A DNA stretch of 64,000 bases from Arthrobacter ipis (GTDB taxonomy: Bacteria; Actinomycetota; Actinomycetes; Actinomycetales; Micrococcaceae), in assembly GCF_014694315.1 (NCBI RefSeq), contig NZ_JAAOXD010000003.1, forward strand, positions 124,001-188,000, given 5' to 3'. The notes under the pieces were generated by a model that was not told the origin of the DNA, made no database searches, and worked only from the letters and a program-made list of their open reading frames with translations. How positions within the stretch are numbered: the stretch's first letter is position 1; each line of letters starts with the position of its first letter. Shown piece after piece: positions 1 through 9,062 of this stretch. Made by a program: the position numbers and the translations under genes.

Positions 1-351
1 GACAAGCTCTTGAGCTTCGCGGGCGTTGATGGTGAACGACTTCTCCACCAGAACATGCTTTCCGGCCTTGAGGGCGAGCAGCGCGTTCGCATGATGGAAA
101 GGGTGTGGCGTGGCGATATAGACGATGTCCACGTCCGGGTCGGCGACCAGTGCTTCGTAACTGTCGTGGGCGGTGGGAATTGCAAACTTTTCGGCGAAGC
201 GGCGGCTTGATTCCAGCGTCCGTGAGCCTACGGCCTGGACGGTGAATCCGTTCGCGATAAGGTCCTGTGTTTGCAGGCCGGCGATGAAGCCGGTGCCGAG
301 GATTCCCCAGCGGAGTTGTCCGTCGGAAGTGCCTTGGGGCTGGTTGGTCAC
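1..351 (-). CDS. Gfo/Idh/MocA-family oxidoreductase, N-terminal part
   Basis: Only the first 117 residues are present, because the gene runs off the left edge of the window. They form a Rossmann NAD(P)-binding domain with GILGTGFIAG near residue 16, and the helix-strand pattern leads to HVLVEKSFTINARE near residue 105. The family normally has EKP at that point, where Lys is catalytic. Here it reads EKS, so Lys is kept and Pro is lost. The GTG start lies 1 bp after the stop of the preceding PD40 gene, which indicates translational coupling. Family members oxidise or reduce sugars and inositols. The substrate cannot be read from this fragment, but the surrounding genes suggest a sugar or sugar derivative. 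Confidence 0.85.
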   Translation of the reverse strand, partial: MTNQPQGTSDGQLRWGILGTGFIAGLQTQDLIANGFTVQAVGSRTLESSRRFAEKFAIPTAHDSYEALVADPDVDIVYIATPHPFHHANALLALKAGKHVLVEKSFTINAREAQELV

Positions 352-352
352 G

Positions 353-1273
353 TTAGTCCTTCTTCATGGTGGGGCGGGTAAGCGGGTAAGCCACGTCGGC
401 GAGCCGGGCCGAGTCGGGCGCCCAGCTGTTGACGTTCAGCGTTCCCTGCCCGCCGAAGAGGGGCCACGTGTGCAGCGGTGCTGCCCACTCATCGGTTGCG
501 ACAAGCACGACGTCGACCGGCAGGTCCGCCGGGTGCCCTTGCGTGCCGCTGGGGAAACGGATGTAGCTGGCCAAGCGGCCATCGGGGGACAGATGCGGGA
601 ACCAGTCCACGGTGTCGCTCGTGAGGAGCTGCTCGGGGCCTTTGTTGTTAGCCCCGCCGCCGTTGGGCGTGCTGCCGCCGGAGACACGCACTCGTGCCAG
701 CTGGGCGTGGCCGGGCTGGCTGGTGAAAGCCTCGGTATTGAAATACAGCCAGTCGCCGTCCGGCGAGTACTCGGGCCCGTCGCAGTGGCCGCCGACGCTG
801 ACGGGTGTGGACGCGCCGCCGCCAGCCGGGATGGTCATGAGCCTGCCCGGCCGGGTGAAGTCGCCGGCCTCGATATTGACGTAGGCCAGTTCCTGCCCGT
901 CCGGGCTGACGCCGTGGAGGAAGTGGAAGGAACCGTCGTCCTCAGTGATGCGCGTAGCCTGGCCGCCGGCCAGGGCCGCACGATAGATGTGGTCATCGTT
1001 GGCCGAGAGGAAGATGTGCTCGCCGTCAGGGTCCAGGACATGCTCGTTGTTTAGGTCCGGGATCCCGGCCAGCGGGACCTTGCTGAGGCTCCGGCTGGCG
1101 ACGTCGAGCCTCCACAGCTTCCCGTCGCCGTTGAGGACCAGTGCCGCGCCGTCGAGCGTCCAGTTGGGCGCCTCCAGGAGCACGTCCTCGGTGGCGAAGA
1201 CAAGGCCGCGCTCGCCGGTGGCGGAGGCAATCCAGACCTCACACCGCTGGCCGGGCTGAAGTGTGCGGATCAT
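353..1273 (-). CDS. PD40/TolB-like beta-propeller protein
   Basis: This 306-residue protein carries repeated PD40 motifs (SPDGQELAYV, YSPDGDWLYFN, LSPDGRLASYIRF, WAPDSARLADVAYP), as expected for a TolB-like beta-propeller. I see no signal peptide, so it is probably cytoplasmic, unlike true TolB. Cytoplasmic relatives are often annotated as TolB-family or oligogalacturonide-lyase-like and sit in sugar operons. No catalytic residues can be assigned. The ATG start is chosen because propeller-like sequence begins at MIRTLQPGQRCEVW; in-frame sequence upstream looks non-coding. It lies immediately before a Gfo/Idh/MocA gene and behind a long inverted repeat, so it may head its own transcript. Confidence 0.8.
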   Translation of the reverse strand: MIRTLQPGQRCEVWIASATGERGLVFATEDVLLEAPNWTLDGAALVLNGDGKLWRLDVASRSLSKVPLAGIPDLNNEHVLDPDGEHIFLSANDDHIYRAALAGGQATRITEDDGSFHFLHGVSPDGQELAYVNIEAGDFTRPGRLMTIPAGGGASTPVSVGGHCDGPEYSPDGDWLYFNTEAFTSQPGHAQLARVRVSGGSTPNGGGANNKGPEQLLTSDTVDWFPHLSPDGRLASYIRFPSGTQGHPADLPVDVVLVATDEWAAPLHTWPLFGGQGTLNVNSWAPDSARLADVAYPLTRPTMKKD

Positions 1274-1325
1274 TGCGCGTTCCTCTGGATTCGGGGTTAG
1301 TTCGCTGCTGGGCGTGTTCCACAGA

Positions 1326-1384
1326 GTTTTTGTCCAGATATCGTCCCCAAAAGGCACTCTTGCTCGCGATATCTGCACAAAAAC
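1326..1384. promoter_or_regulatory. Long inverted repeat upstream of the PD40 gene
   Basis: Two 18-bp arms, GTTTTTGTCCAGATATCG (1326-1343) and CGATATCTGCACAAAAAC (1367-1384), are inverted copies with 17 of 18 positions matching and a 23-bp spacer. The region is much more AT-rich than its surroundings. It lies between the isomerase gene and the PD40 gene, about 55 bp before the PD40 start. There is no U-tract typical of a terminator. A paired regulator site controlling the PD40/oxidoreductase transcript is the likeliest reading, but the regulator is unknown. Confidence 0.5.
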
Positions 1385-1401
1385 TTCACAAGGAAATCGG
1401 G

Positions 1402-2403
1402 TCAGTCCTTGCTGCTGAAGGCTGCGTCGAAGCTGGTCTGGGATGCGGGGAAGTCGTATTTTTTGAGGTTCGCGAGGGCTTCGGGGGCGCCGTGGAGGCG
1501 GTCCATGCCGGCGTCTTCCCATTCGATGCTGATGGGGCCGGTGTAGCCGATGGCGGTGAGGGCGCGGAAGGAGGATTCCCAGGGGACGTCGCCGCGTCCG
1601 GCTGAGACGAAGTCCCAGCCGCGGCGGGGGTCGCCCCAGGGCAGGTGGGAGCCGAGGACGGTGTTCCGGCCGGTGGGGCGGAGCTTGGTGTCCTTGCAGT
1701 CGACGTGGTAGATCCGGTCCTTGAAGTCCCAGATGAAGGAGACGGGGTCGATGCCCTGCCACATGAAGTGCGAGGGGTCCCAGTTTAGGCCGAACGCTTC
1801 GCGGTGGCCGATCGCTTCGAGGGTCCGGACGGTGGTCCAGTAGTCGTAGGCGATCTCGGACGGGTGGACTTCGTGGGCGAAGCGGACCCCGCATTCGTCG
1901 AAGACGTCCAGGATGGGGTTCCAGCGGTCGGCGAAGTCCTGGTAGCCGGCCTCGATGACCTTTTCCGGAACGGGCGGGAACATGGCGACGTACTGCCAGA
2001 TGGAGGAGCCGGTGAAGCCGACGACAGTGTCCACGCCGAGTGCTTTGGCGAGGCGGGCGGTGTGTTTCATTTCCTCGGCGGCGCGCTGCCGGACGCCTTC
2101 AGGGTCGCCGTCGCCCCAGACGTTGGACCCGACGATGGCTTCGTGGCGGAAGTCGATGGGGTCATCACAGACGGCCTGGCCCTTGAGGTGGTTGGAGATG
2201 GCCCAGACCTTCAGGTTGTATTTGTCCAGGATGGCGAGTTTGGACTCGACGTAGCCGGGTTCGTCCCAGCGCCAGGCGTCCAGGTGGTCCCCGGAGACGG
2301 CGATTTCCAGGCCGTCGTAGCCCCAGCCGGAGGCCAGGCGCGCGACTTCCTCGAAGGGGAGGTCGGCCCACTGGCCGGTGAACAGGGTGTACGGGCGGGG
2401 CAT
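1402..2403 (-). CDS. Sugar phosphate isomerase/epimerase-like TIM-barrel protein
   Basis: This 333-residue protein is an AP-endonuclease-2/xylose-isomerase-like TIM barrel. Likely metal ligands lie in the expected order: Glu in HEVHPSEIAYD, Asp/His in GLNWDPSHFMWQG, His/Asp in YHVDCKDTK, and Glu in ISIEWEDAG near the C-terminus. Family members isomerise or epimerise sugars and keto-inositols, and some relatives cleave 3-keto-glycosides. Its ATG starts 1 bp after the stop of the upstream Gfo/Idh/MocA gene, so the two are almost certainly co-translated and probably act one after the other on the same sugar. The substrate is not determinable here. Confidence 0.88.
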   Translation of the reverse strand: MPRPYTLFTGQWADLPFEEVARLASGWGYDGLEIAVSGDHLDAWRWDEPGYVESKLAILDKYNLKVWAISNHLKGQAVCDDPIDFRHEAIVGSNVWGDGDPEGVRQRAAEEMKHTARLAKALGVDTVVGFTGSSIWQYVAMFPPVPEKVIEAGYQDFADRWNPILDVFDECGVRFAHEVHPSEIAYDYWTTVRTLEAIGHREAFGLNWDPSHFMWQGIDPVSFIWDFKDRIYHVDCKDTKLRPTGRNTVLGSHLPWGDPRRGWDFVSAGRGDVPWESSFRALTAIGYTGPISIEWEDAGMDRLHGAPEALANLKKYDFPASQTSFDAAFSSKD

Positions 2404-2404
2404 G

Positions 2405-3619
2405 TCAGGCTCCTTCGGTGGAGGTGTCGGTGGTCGGGGTGGCGGCTGCTGCCCCGGTGGGCTGGACGAGTTGGATGCTGGCGCTTTTCGCTGCCGCTGA
2501 CTCCTCAACGGCGGCCAGCACCCGCTGGACGGCGAGGCCCTCCTCGAACGACGGCGATGGCGCCTCGCCTGTGCCGATCGCGGCCAGGAAGTCGCGGATC
2601 TCGTGCGTGAACGTGTGTTCCCAGCCAATTATGTGCCCCTGAGGCCACCACGCGTCCAGGTACGGATGTTCGGGCTCGTTGACAAGAATCCGGCGGAAGC
2701 CCTGCTCCCGCACCGGGACAGTGGCGTCCAGAAAACGGAGTTCATTCAGGTCCTCCAGGTCGAAGAGGATGGTGCCCTTCTCACCGTAGATCTCCAGCTT
2801 GAGGGAATTCTTCTGGCCGGTGGCCACCCGGGAGACTTCGACGGAGGCGATGGCCCCGGAGGCGAGGGACAGCGTGGCCCAGGCGGCGTCGTCGACCGTC
2901 ACGTCCTCTGACCCGTTCTTGCCGGGCCGGACCGGCGTGAAGGTGTGCAACCGGCCGGAGACCTCGGTGACCGTGTCGCCGAGGAGGAACAGGACCTGGT
3001 CGATCGCGTGGGAGGCGATGTCCCCGAGGGCGCCGGACCCGGCGGTTTCCTTGTTCAGCCGCCAGGTCATGGGTGATTCCGCGTCGGCAAGCCAGTCCTG
3101 CAGGTAGGCGGCGCGGACGTGCCGGATGGTGCCGAGGCGGCCTTCCGCGATCAGTTCGCGGGCCAAAGCCAGGGCGGGCACGCGGCGGTAGTTGAATCCG
3201 ACCATGGACTGCACGCCCCTGGCCCGGGCCGCCTGTGCCGCCGCGGTCATGGCCTCGGCTTCGGCGAGGGTGTTGGCCAATGGCTTCTCCACGAGCACAT
3301 GCTTCCCGGCCTCGAGGGCGGCGATGGCGATCTCCGCATGCATCCAACCCGGGGCACAGATATCAACGATGTCGATGTCGTCCCGTTGCAGGATGGAGCG
3401 CCAGTCCGTCGCGGACTCGGCCCAGCCATACTTGGCCGCGGCTTCGGCGACCTGGCCGGCGTCCCGGCCGACGAGCACTTTCTGCTCGAAGGCCGGGACA
3501 TCGAAGAAGGACGCGACGTTCCGCCACGCGTTCGAGTGGGCCTTGCCCATGAAGGCATAGCCGATCATCGCCACGCCGAGGGTTTTGGGCGGGGTGCCGG
3601 GGGATGCGGACGAAGTCAT
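2405..3619 (-). CDS. Gfo/Idh/MocA-family oxidoreductase
   Basis: This 404-residue NAD(P)-dependent sugar or polyol dehydrogenase has a Rossmann motif AMIGYAFMGKAH near residue 17, the catalytic-lysine motif EKPLANT near 120, GFNYRRVPA, and DIASHAIDQ in the C-terminal alpha/beta domain, which supplies the Asp/His pair of the family. The last 30 residues are a low-complexity Ala/Thr tail. It lies in a tight minus-strand run between another oxidoreductase gene (8-bp gap) and an isomerase gene (1-bp gap). The family is clear; the substrate (sugar, inositol or glycoside) is inferred only from the neighbours. Confidence 0.9.
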   Translation of the reverse strand: MTSSASPGTPPKTLGVAMIGYAFMGKAHSNAWRNVASFFDVPAFEQKVLVGRDAGQVAEAAAKYGWAESATDWRSILQRDDIDIVDICAPGWMHAEIAIAALEAGKHVLVEKPLANTLAEAEAMTAAAQAARARGVQSMVGFNYRRVPALALARELIAEGRLGTIRHVRAAYLQDWLADAESPMTWRLNKETAGSGALGDIASHAIDQVLFLLGDTVTEVSGRLHTFTPVRPGKNGSEDVTVDDAAWATLSLASGAIASVEVSRVATGQKNSLKLEIYGEKGTILFDLEDLNELRFLDATVPVREQGFRRILVNEPEHPYLDAWWPQGHIIGWEHTFTHEIRDFLAAIGTGEAPSPSFEEGLAVQRVLAAVEESAAAKSASIQLVQPTGAAAATPTTDTSTEGA

Positions 3620-3627
3620 TGCTGTTC

Positions 3628-4755
3628 CTAGAGTGTGGAGGCGGTGGGGTCCCAGTCCTCGGGGAGGGCTGGCGACGTGGGGGCAGAACTTTCGACGTTG
3701 ACAAAGGTGCGGGATTCCACGGACTCGGAGATCGAGACCATCGTGTCCAGCACGTGGTAGGCCAGGTTGCCCGTTGCGCGGTGCGGAACCCCTGCCCGGA
3801 TGGAGCGGGCCATGTCCAGCACGCCCATGCCCCGGCCGTTGGACGGTCCCGTGGCGGGGATAACTGTCCAGTCCTCGTCGCCGGCGCACCAGAGCCGCAC
3901 ATCGCCGTCGAAGTAGTTCGGGTCCGGGAGGGAAATGGTTGCCTCGGTGCCGGTGATCTCCACGAAGCCCATCCGCTGCCGCGGCGACTCGAACGAGAAG
4001 ACGCTGTGCGAGGACTGTCCGCCTTCGAACTCGGCCATGGCGCTGACGTGGGTTGGGACGTCCACGGTGAACTCTTCGCCGAGCTTGGGGCCGGAGCCGA
4101 TGACACGGACCTCTTTGGCTTTGGAACCGATGGCTGCGACCTTCCGGATGGAGCCGAATGTCTGGACCAGGGCAGTGAGGTAGTAGGGGCCCATGTCGAA
4201 GAGGGGGCCGGCGCCGTATTGGAACAGGAATGCCGGATTCGGGTGCCAGGACTCCGGGCCCGGGGTCTGGAACGTCGTCATGGCAGTGAGCGGGGTGCCG
4301 ATGTCACCGCGTTCGATGAGCCTGCGGGCGGTCTGGAGCCCGGCGCCGAGGAACGTGTCCGGGGCGCAGCCGAGGCGGATACCGGCGGCGTCGGCTGTCT
4401 TCAGCAAGCCGAGGCCCGATTCGCGGTCCAGGGAGAAGGGCTTTTCCGTCCAGACGTGCTTGCCGGCGTTGACGGCGGCAGTGGCCACCTCAACGTGCGC
4501 GGCCGGGATGGTCAGGTTGACGATGATTTCGACGTCGGGATGGTTCAGCGCTGCGTCAACACCGCCCCACTCCGGGATGCCGTACTCCTTCGCCCGCGCC
4601 TCGGCGGCCTCCTCGAAGAGGTCTGCGATGACGTGGACTTTCACATCCGGGAAGACGGTCAGGTTGTCCAGGTACTGCTTGCTGATATTGCCGGCGCCGA
4701 TGACGCCGACACCGACCGGTCCTCGGCGGGAAGACTGCGTGGATGTGCCGCTCAT
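3628..4755 (-). CDS. Gfo/Idh/MocA-family oxidoreductase
   Basis: This is a 375-residue protein with GVIGAGNISKQYL near residue 16 (dinucleotide binding) and TEKPFSLDRE with the conserved Lys. At the usual Asp-x-Gly-x-His site the sequence is FDMGPYYLTAL, so the His is replaced by Tyr, a variation seen in some subfamilies. It overlaps the stop of the upstream TIM-barrel gene by 4 bp (ATGA), which points to a single operon running leftward from about 5.5 kb. With two Gfo/Idh proteins and two TIM-barrel proteins alternating, successive oxidation and isomerisation or cleavage steps on one substrate are plausible. Confidence 0.9.
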   Translation of the reverse strand: MSGTSTQSSRRGPVGVGVIGAGNISKQYLDNLTVFPDVKVHVIADLFEEAAEARAKEYGIPEWGGVDAALNHPDVEIIVNLTIPAAHVEVATAAVNAGKHVWTEKPFSLDRESGLGLLKTADAAGIRLGCAPDTFLGAGLQTARRLIERGDIGTPLTAMTTFQTPGPESWHPNPAFLFQYGAGPLFDMGPYYLTALVQTFGSIRKVAAIGSKAKEVRVIGSGPKLGEEFTVDVPTHVSAMAEFEGGQSSHSVFSFESPRQRMGFVEITGTEATISLPDPNYFDGDVRLWCAGDEDWTVIPATGPSNGRGMGVLDMARSIRAGVPHRATGNLAYHVLDTMVSISESVESRTFVNVESSAPTSPALPEDWDPTASTL

Positions 4756-5504
4756 GCCTGCGCTCCTTCGGTGGCCTTTGCGGAGTTCAGGAAGGCGAGC
4801 GACTGGGTGATGCCAGCGAAGATGTCCCCGGAGTAGTCATCGAATTCCACGACACCGACTTCCAGCGACTTGGCCGCGCCGATGACGTCCCATACCGGGA
4901 TCTTGCCCTGGCCGGCAGGCTGCTGGGCTTTGGTGTCGGTGTTCAGCGGGCCGTCCTTGATGTGAATGAACTTCACCCGGTCACCCAGTTTGGTCAGAAT
5001 GTCCACCGGGTCCTGGCCGCCGACGGCAACCCAGTAGGTGTCCACTTCCAGGACCAGTTCGGGGTCCAGCAGCCCCTCGAAGTACTCAAGCGCGGTCTGG
5101 CCCTCGATGGTGGACTCCAGCTCCCAGGCGTGGTTGTGGTAGCCCACGCGGATGCCGTATTCGGCGCCCTTCTTGGCGGCGGCGTTGAGCTTGGCAGCGG
5201 TGGCCTGGATGGTCTCCGCGTCCTGCCAGTGCTCGGCCGTAATGTACGGTTCGATCACCGTGCCGATACCCAGTTCCTTCGCGGCGGCGAAGATTTCGTC
5301 CTGGTCCTGGCTGAGCAGCGGGGCGTGGCCGGAGGACGCTGTCAGGCCGTTCTCTTTCAGAGCAACGCCCAGCTCCTTGGCCGTGGCCACGAAGTTGTAC
5401 GGCTCCACCTGCGTGAAACCGATCTCCGCGACCTTCTTGATGGTGCCGGCCAGGTCCTCCTGGAGGGCGTTGCGGAGGGTATACAGCTGCAGTGAGTAAG
5501 ACAT
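4752..5504 (-). CDS. Sugar phosphate isomerase/epimerase-like TIM-barrel protein
   Basis: This compact 250-residue xylose-isomerase-like TIM barrel contains VGYHNHAWELE, LEVDTYWVAVGG, KFIHIKDGPL and VEFDDYSGD, matching the metal-binding His/Glu/Asp positions of the family. It is the first gene of the leftward operon and its stop overlaps the next ATG. An upstream CTTTGCCGCAAAGGAATGAC region on the minus strand contains a good ribosome-binding site (AAAGGA). The divergent ROK gene and the palindrome between them suggest ROK-controlled expression. The substrate is unknown. Confidence 0.88.
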   Translation of the reverse strand: MSYSLQLYTLRNALQEDLAGTIKKVAEIGFTQVEPYNFVATAKELGVALKENGLTASSGHAPLLSQDQDEIFAAAKELGIGTVIEPYITAEHWQDAETIQATAAKLNAAAKKGAEYGIRVGYHNHAWELESTIEGQTALEYFEGLLDPELVLEVDTYWVAVGGQDPVDILTKLGDRVKFIHIKDGPLNTDTKAQQPAGQGKIPVWDVIGAAKSLEVGVVEFDDYSGDIFAGITQSLAFLNSAKATEGAQA

Positions 5505-5713
5505 GTCATTCCTTTGCGGCAGTTGGTTTGTTCTCGAAGAGGGGCTTGCGGTTCAGGACGGCTACCGGCCGGCGAGAGTTCCGCTGATGCCGCGACGCTG
5601 AAGTATTGGTGGTGGCTCGCCAAGTCCATACTTCTTCGTAATCGCCGGAAAGCTCCGTCCGCCGCGACCGGTGACACTCGGTGATGCGGCTCACCGCCCA
5701 ACCTAGAACCACT

Positions 5714-5740
5714 TCTGACGAACGTCAAGCAAAAGTCAGA
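5714..5740. promoter_or_regulatory. Candidate operator between the isomerase operon and the ROK gene
   Basis: The 297-bp divergent gap holds TGACGAACGTCA (5716-5727), a palindrome with 5-bp arms, nested in a wider TCTGAC (5714-5719) and GTCAGA (5735-5740) inverted pair. The location suits a site for the adjacent ROK repressor acting on both directions. No clear sigma-70 hexamers could be fixed. Confidence 0.45.
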
Positions 5741-5801
5741 GAGTTATCGCCCTTCTTTGTGTCCTGTGACACTCAGAAGCATTCGTGCTATCACTGAAGC
5801 C

Positions 5802-7025
5802 ATGAGTCCACGAATGGGTGATAGCCAGACTGCGGAGTCGGTTGCCGCCGAGGGTACTGGCAGCCTGTCCCGCGCTGGCGACCTGTTCCAGCTGCTCCGC
5901 GACGGCAGGGCCCGGACCCGGGCCGAGCTGGCGCTGACCACCGGACTTGCGCGCTCCACGGTGGCTTCCCGCATTGATGCACTGATTGCCTCTGGGCTGG
6001 TGGGCCCCGCTGGTGAGGCGACATCGAGCGGCGGCAGGCCGCCGTCGCGCTTTGCCTTCAGGCCTGCCGCCCGGGCAGTGCTGGCTGTCGACGTCGGTGC
6101 CACCCACGTGATCATCGCGGTCACCGACCTGGGCGGAAACATCCTCAGCGAACGGCGCCTGGTCCAGGATGTGGCCGCGGGGCCAGAGGCAGTGCTGGAC
6201 CGGCTCATGACCGAGGCGACGTCGTCGCTGGCGGAGACGGGACGGACTCCGGAGGACCTTGCCGGGGTCGGAATTGGCCTGCCGGGACCCGTAGAGCATG
6301 CCACCGGCATGCCGGTGAAACCGCCCATCATGCCGGGCTGGGACGGGTTCGACGTAGTCACTTACGTCCAGCGCTCGTTCCCGGTGCCCGTGCTGGTGGA
6401 CAACGACGTCAACATCATGGCGTTGGGAGAGCGCACTGCCCATTGGCCGGAGCACGACAACTTCCTGTTTATCAAGGTGGCCACGGGCATCGGGGCCGGC
6501 ATCATCAGCAACGGCGAACTGCAGCGCGGCGCCAACGGCACTGCCGGCGACCTGGGGCACGTCCGCGTGCCCAGGGGCGACGACGTCCTGTGCCGGTGTG
6601 GCAACTACGGCTGCCTCGAGGCGCTGGCGTCAGGCCCAGCGGTGGCGCGCACACTGGCGGCGCAGGGCGTGGAGGCAGGGGGCGGCGCGGACGTCCTTCG
6701 CTTGGTGGCGGAGGGCAACCTGCAGGCGATTCAGGCGCTGCGCCAGGCCGGCCGGGACGTAGGCGACGTGCTCGCCACCGTGGTGAATCTCATGAATCCC
6801 TCCGTCATCGTCGTGGGGGGAAGCCTTGGCCAGGCGGGCGAGCACCTTATGGCCGGCGTGCGCGAAGTGGTCTACCGCAGGTCGCTGCCGCTTGCCACCA
6901 CGCACCTGCGCATCGGCCTGTCCATGGCGGGCAGCCAGGCTGCCGTGCTGGGCGCGAGCCAAATGGTGACCCAGCACGTCCTTTCCCCGACGGTCATCGA
7001 AGCAACACTGCAGGCTACGGGCTAG
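5802..7025 (+). CDS. ROK-family transcriptional regulator
   Basis: This protein has about 407 residues. The N-terminal 80 residues form a winged helix-turn-helix (TRAELALTTGLARSTVASRI). The rest is a ROK sugar-kinase fold with the phosphate-binding VDVGATHV motif, GLPGPVEH, DNDVN, and the zinc-binding cysteines of the ROK signature in CRCGNYGCLEAL. NagC/XylR-type members sense sugars and repress catabolic genes. A TTG start 45 bp upstream is also open, but the ATG at MSPRMGD fits better. The stop codon lies inside an 18-bp-period direct repeat (GGGCTAGCCGCAGGCA twice, 7019-7052). It is divergent from the isomerase operon and upstream of another oxidoreductase, so it probably controls both. 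Confidence 0.9.
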   Translation: MSPRMGDSQTAESVAAEGTGSLSRAGDLFQLLRDGRARTRAELALTTGLARSTVASRIDALIASGLVGPAGEATSSGGRPPSRFAFRPAARAVLAVDVGATHVIIAVTDLGGNILSERRLVQDVAAGPEAVLDRLMTEATSSLAETGRTPEDLAGVGIGLPGPVEHATGMPVKPPIMPGWDGFDVVTYVQRSFPVPVLVDNDVNIMALGERTAHWPEHDNFLFIKVATGIGAGIISNGELQRGANGTAGDLGHVRVPRGDDVLCRCGNYGCLEALASGPAVARTLAAQGVEAGGGADVLRLVAEGNLQAIQALRQAGRDVGDVLATVVNLMNPSVIVVGGSLGQAGEHLMAGVREVVYRRSLPLATTHLRIGLSMAGSQAAVLGASQMVTQHVLSPTVIEATLQATG

Positions 7026-7091
7026 CCGCAGGCAATGGGCTAGCCGCAGGCAGACCGACTTTCACACCCACTCGAAACGGAGCCTTGAACA

Positions 7092-8186
7092 TTGAGCAAC
7101 CAGAAGAACCCACCTCTAAAGGTCGGCGTCGCCGGCATCGGCTGGGCCGGCCAGCAGCACATCGATGCCTACAAGAAGATCGACGGTGTGGAACTCGTCG
7201 CAGTCGCCGCGATGGAAGAGGACCTGCTGAGGAAGATCAAGGACGAGCACAGCGTCCCCCACACGTTTGCCCGCTGGGAGGACCTGATCGAACTCGACGG
7301 GCTCGACGCCGTCAGCGTGGCAGTACCGACCTTCCTGCACGCCCCGATTGCCGTCGCCGCCCTGGAGCGCGGGCTGCACGTCCTGAGCGAAAAGCCCCTG
7401 GCGCGCAACGGGGAAGAGGGGCTCCAGATGGTGGAGGCCGCACGGAAGGCCGGCCGCGTCCTGGATGTGGCCTTCAACCACCGCCGCCGCGGCGACATCC
7501 AGAAGCTCAAAGGCATCATTGACGACGGCGAACTCGGCCGCCCGTACTACGCCAAGGCTTCCTGGCTCCGGCGGCAGGGCATCCCCATGCTCGGCAGCTG
7601 GTTCACCAACCCTGCCCTGGCCGGCGGCGGCCCGCTCGCCGACATCGGCGTCCACGTCCTAGACTATGCCCTGCACCTGCTGGGCGAACCCCGGGTTCTC
7701 TCCGTCTCGGCGTCGACACATTCAGAGCTGGGACCCCGCGGCCTCGGCGGCAACGCCCGCTACACCGCCATGAAGTCCTCCCACAAGTTTGAGGTGGAGG
7801 ACTTCGCCTCGGCGTTCATCCGTCTCGAAGGCGGCGGCACGCTGATCCTCGAAGCCGGCTGGGCAGCCTACAGGGACGAGGAGGACCTGATGGACTTCAC
7901 CGTTTACGGCACCGACGGCGGAGCGGAACTCCGCGCCGTCGGGGCATCCAACGTCCCCGTTGCGGATGTCCGAATCTTCAAGGAAAAGGACGGCGAGAAC
8001 GCCGACTACGTGGTGGTGGCGGAGCCGGGCCGCGCCCACCAGGCCGTGGTGGAGGATTTTGTGGAAGCCGTCCGCGGCGGCGAGACCGTGTGGGGAGCCC
8101 ACGACGGCTCACTCGCCCTGACCCGTGCCCTGGTGCTCGACGCCTGCTACAAATCCGCCCTCGAACAGCGCGAAGTGAGGCTCTGA
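7092..8186 (+). CDS. Gfo/Idh/MocA-family oxidoreductase
   Basis: This is a 364-residue protein starting with TTG; a GGAG ribosome-binding site sits 9 bp upstream. It shows [14 protein letters not shown] near residue 12, SEKPLARNG near 100, and the full Asp-x-Gly-x-His catalytic motif in [15 protein letters not shown]. It is followed after 1 bp by a ThuA-like gene. Pairing of a Gfo/Idh protein with ThuA recalls ThuA/ThuB of rhizobia, where ThuB oxidises trehalose-type disaccharides to 3-keto forms. That makes a 3-dehydrogenase role for this protein plausible but unproven. Confidence 0.9.
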   Translation: MSNQKNPPLKVGVAGIGWAGQQHIDAYKKIDGVELVAVAAMEEDLLRKIKDEHSVPHTFARWEDLIELDGLDAVSVAVPTFLHAPIAVAALERGLHVLSEKPLARNGEEGLQMVEAARKAGRVLDVAFNHRRRGDIQKLKGIIDDGELGRPYYAKASWLRRQGIPMLGSWFTNPALAGGGPLADIGVHVLDYALHLLGEPRVLSVSASTHSELGPRGLGGNARYTAMKSSHKFEVEDFASAFIRLEGGGTLILEAGWAAYRDEEDLMDFTVYGTDGGAELRAVGASNVPVADVRIFKEKDGENADYVVVAEPGRAHQAVVEDFVEAVRGGETVWGAHDGSLALTRALVLDACYKSALEQREVRL

Positions 8187-8187
8187 C

Positions 8188-8937
8188 ATGACTGAAAAAC
8201 TCAACATCCTGGTCTGGAACGAAGGCGTTCACGAGGCGAACAACCAGCCGGAAACCATGGCTGAGATGTACCCCGCAGGCATCCACGGCGCCGTCGCGGA
8301 CGGGTTGAAGGGTTTCTACCCGGACGCCGGCATCACCACCGCCACGCTCGGGGACCCGGAACACGGGCTCTCCGAGGAGACCCTTGCCGCCACGGACGTG
8401 CTCCTGTGGTGGGGACACGTTGCCCACGGCGAGGTCAGCGACGACGTGGTGGAGCGCGTGCAGAGGCACGTCCTGGGCGGCATGGGGCTGATCGTCCTGC
8501 ATTCCGGTCACTTCGCGAAGATCTTCACCAGGCTGCTCGGCACCACGTGCTCGCTGAAGTGGCGGAACGAGGGCGAACGGGAGCTCGTGTGGACCGTGAA
8601 GCCGTCGCATCCGATTGCCGCCGGCGTGGAAAGCCCCATCGTGATCCCGAAGCAGGAGATGTACGGCGAACTCTTCGACATTCCCGAGCCGGACGACCTT
8701 ATCTTCATCAGCTCCTTCGAAGGTGGCGAGGTGTTCCGCTCGGGCGTGACGTTCACGCGCGGGAAGGGCCGGATCTTCTACTTCAGCCCGGGCGACCAGG
8801 AGTACCCCGTGTACCACCAGCCGCAGATCCGGCAGGTGATCGCCAACGGCGTGGGATGGGTGGCCCAGCCGGGCCGGTTCCGCGAGGAGCCTGGTGTCAG
8901 CAACGCCCCGCGGGACTGGTTCCTGAACACCCCCTAA
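8188..8937 (+). CDS. ThuA-like protein (trehalose utilisation family)
   Basis: This 249-residue protein has a class-I glutamine-amidotransferase-like ThuA fold. Family landmarks include [11 protein letters not shown] at the N-terminus, [25 protein letters not shown], and the C-terminal [19 protein letters not shown] block. ThuA proteins occur with Gfo/Idh dehydrogenases in disaccharide catabolism; their chemistry is poorly established. The gene is coupled to the preceding oxidoreductase (1-bp gap) and ends the sugar locus. The next 125 bp contain a GC-rich stem-forming stretch, then an MFS gene. Confidence 0.88.
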   Translation: MTEKLNILVWNEGVHEANNQPETMAEMYPAGIHGAVADGLKGFYPDAGITTATLGDPEHGLSEETLAATDVLLWWGHVAHGEVSDDVVERVQRHVLGGMGLIVLHSGHFAKIFTRLLGTTCSLKWRNEGERELVWTVKPSHPIAAGVESPIVIPKQEMYGELFDIPEPDDLIFISSFEGGEVFRSGVTFTRGKGRIFYFSPGDQEYPVYHQPQIRQVIANGVGWVAQPGRFREEPGVSNAPRDWFLNTP

Positions 8938-9062
8938 GCGCGAACGGAACCGTGTGGCCCCGCCGCTCCCGCCGCCCTGCCCGCCGGTTGGGGGCGGCGC
9001 GTGATAGCAATGAGGGTGATGAAACCCTTTACCCGCTTCCAGCACGCTGACGTCCGCGCCCT

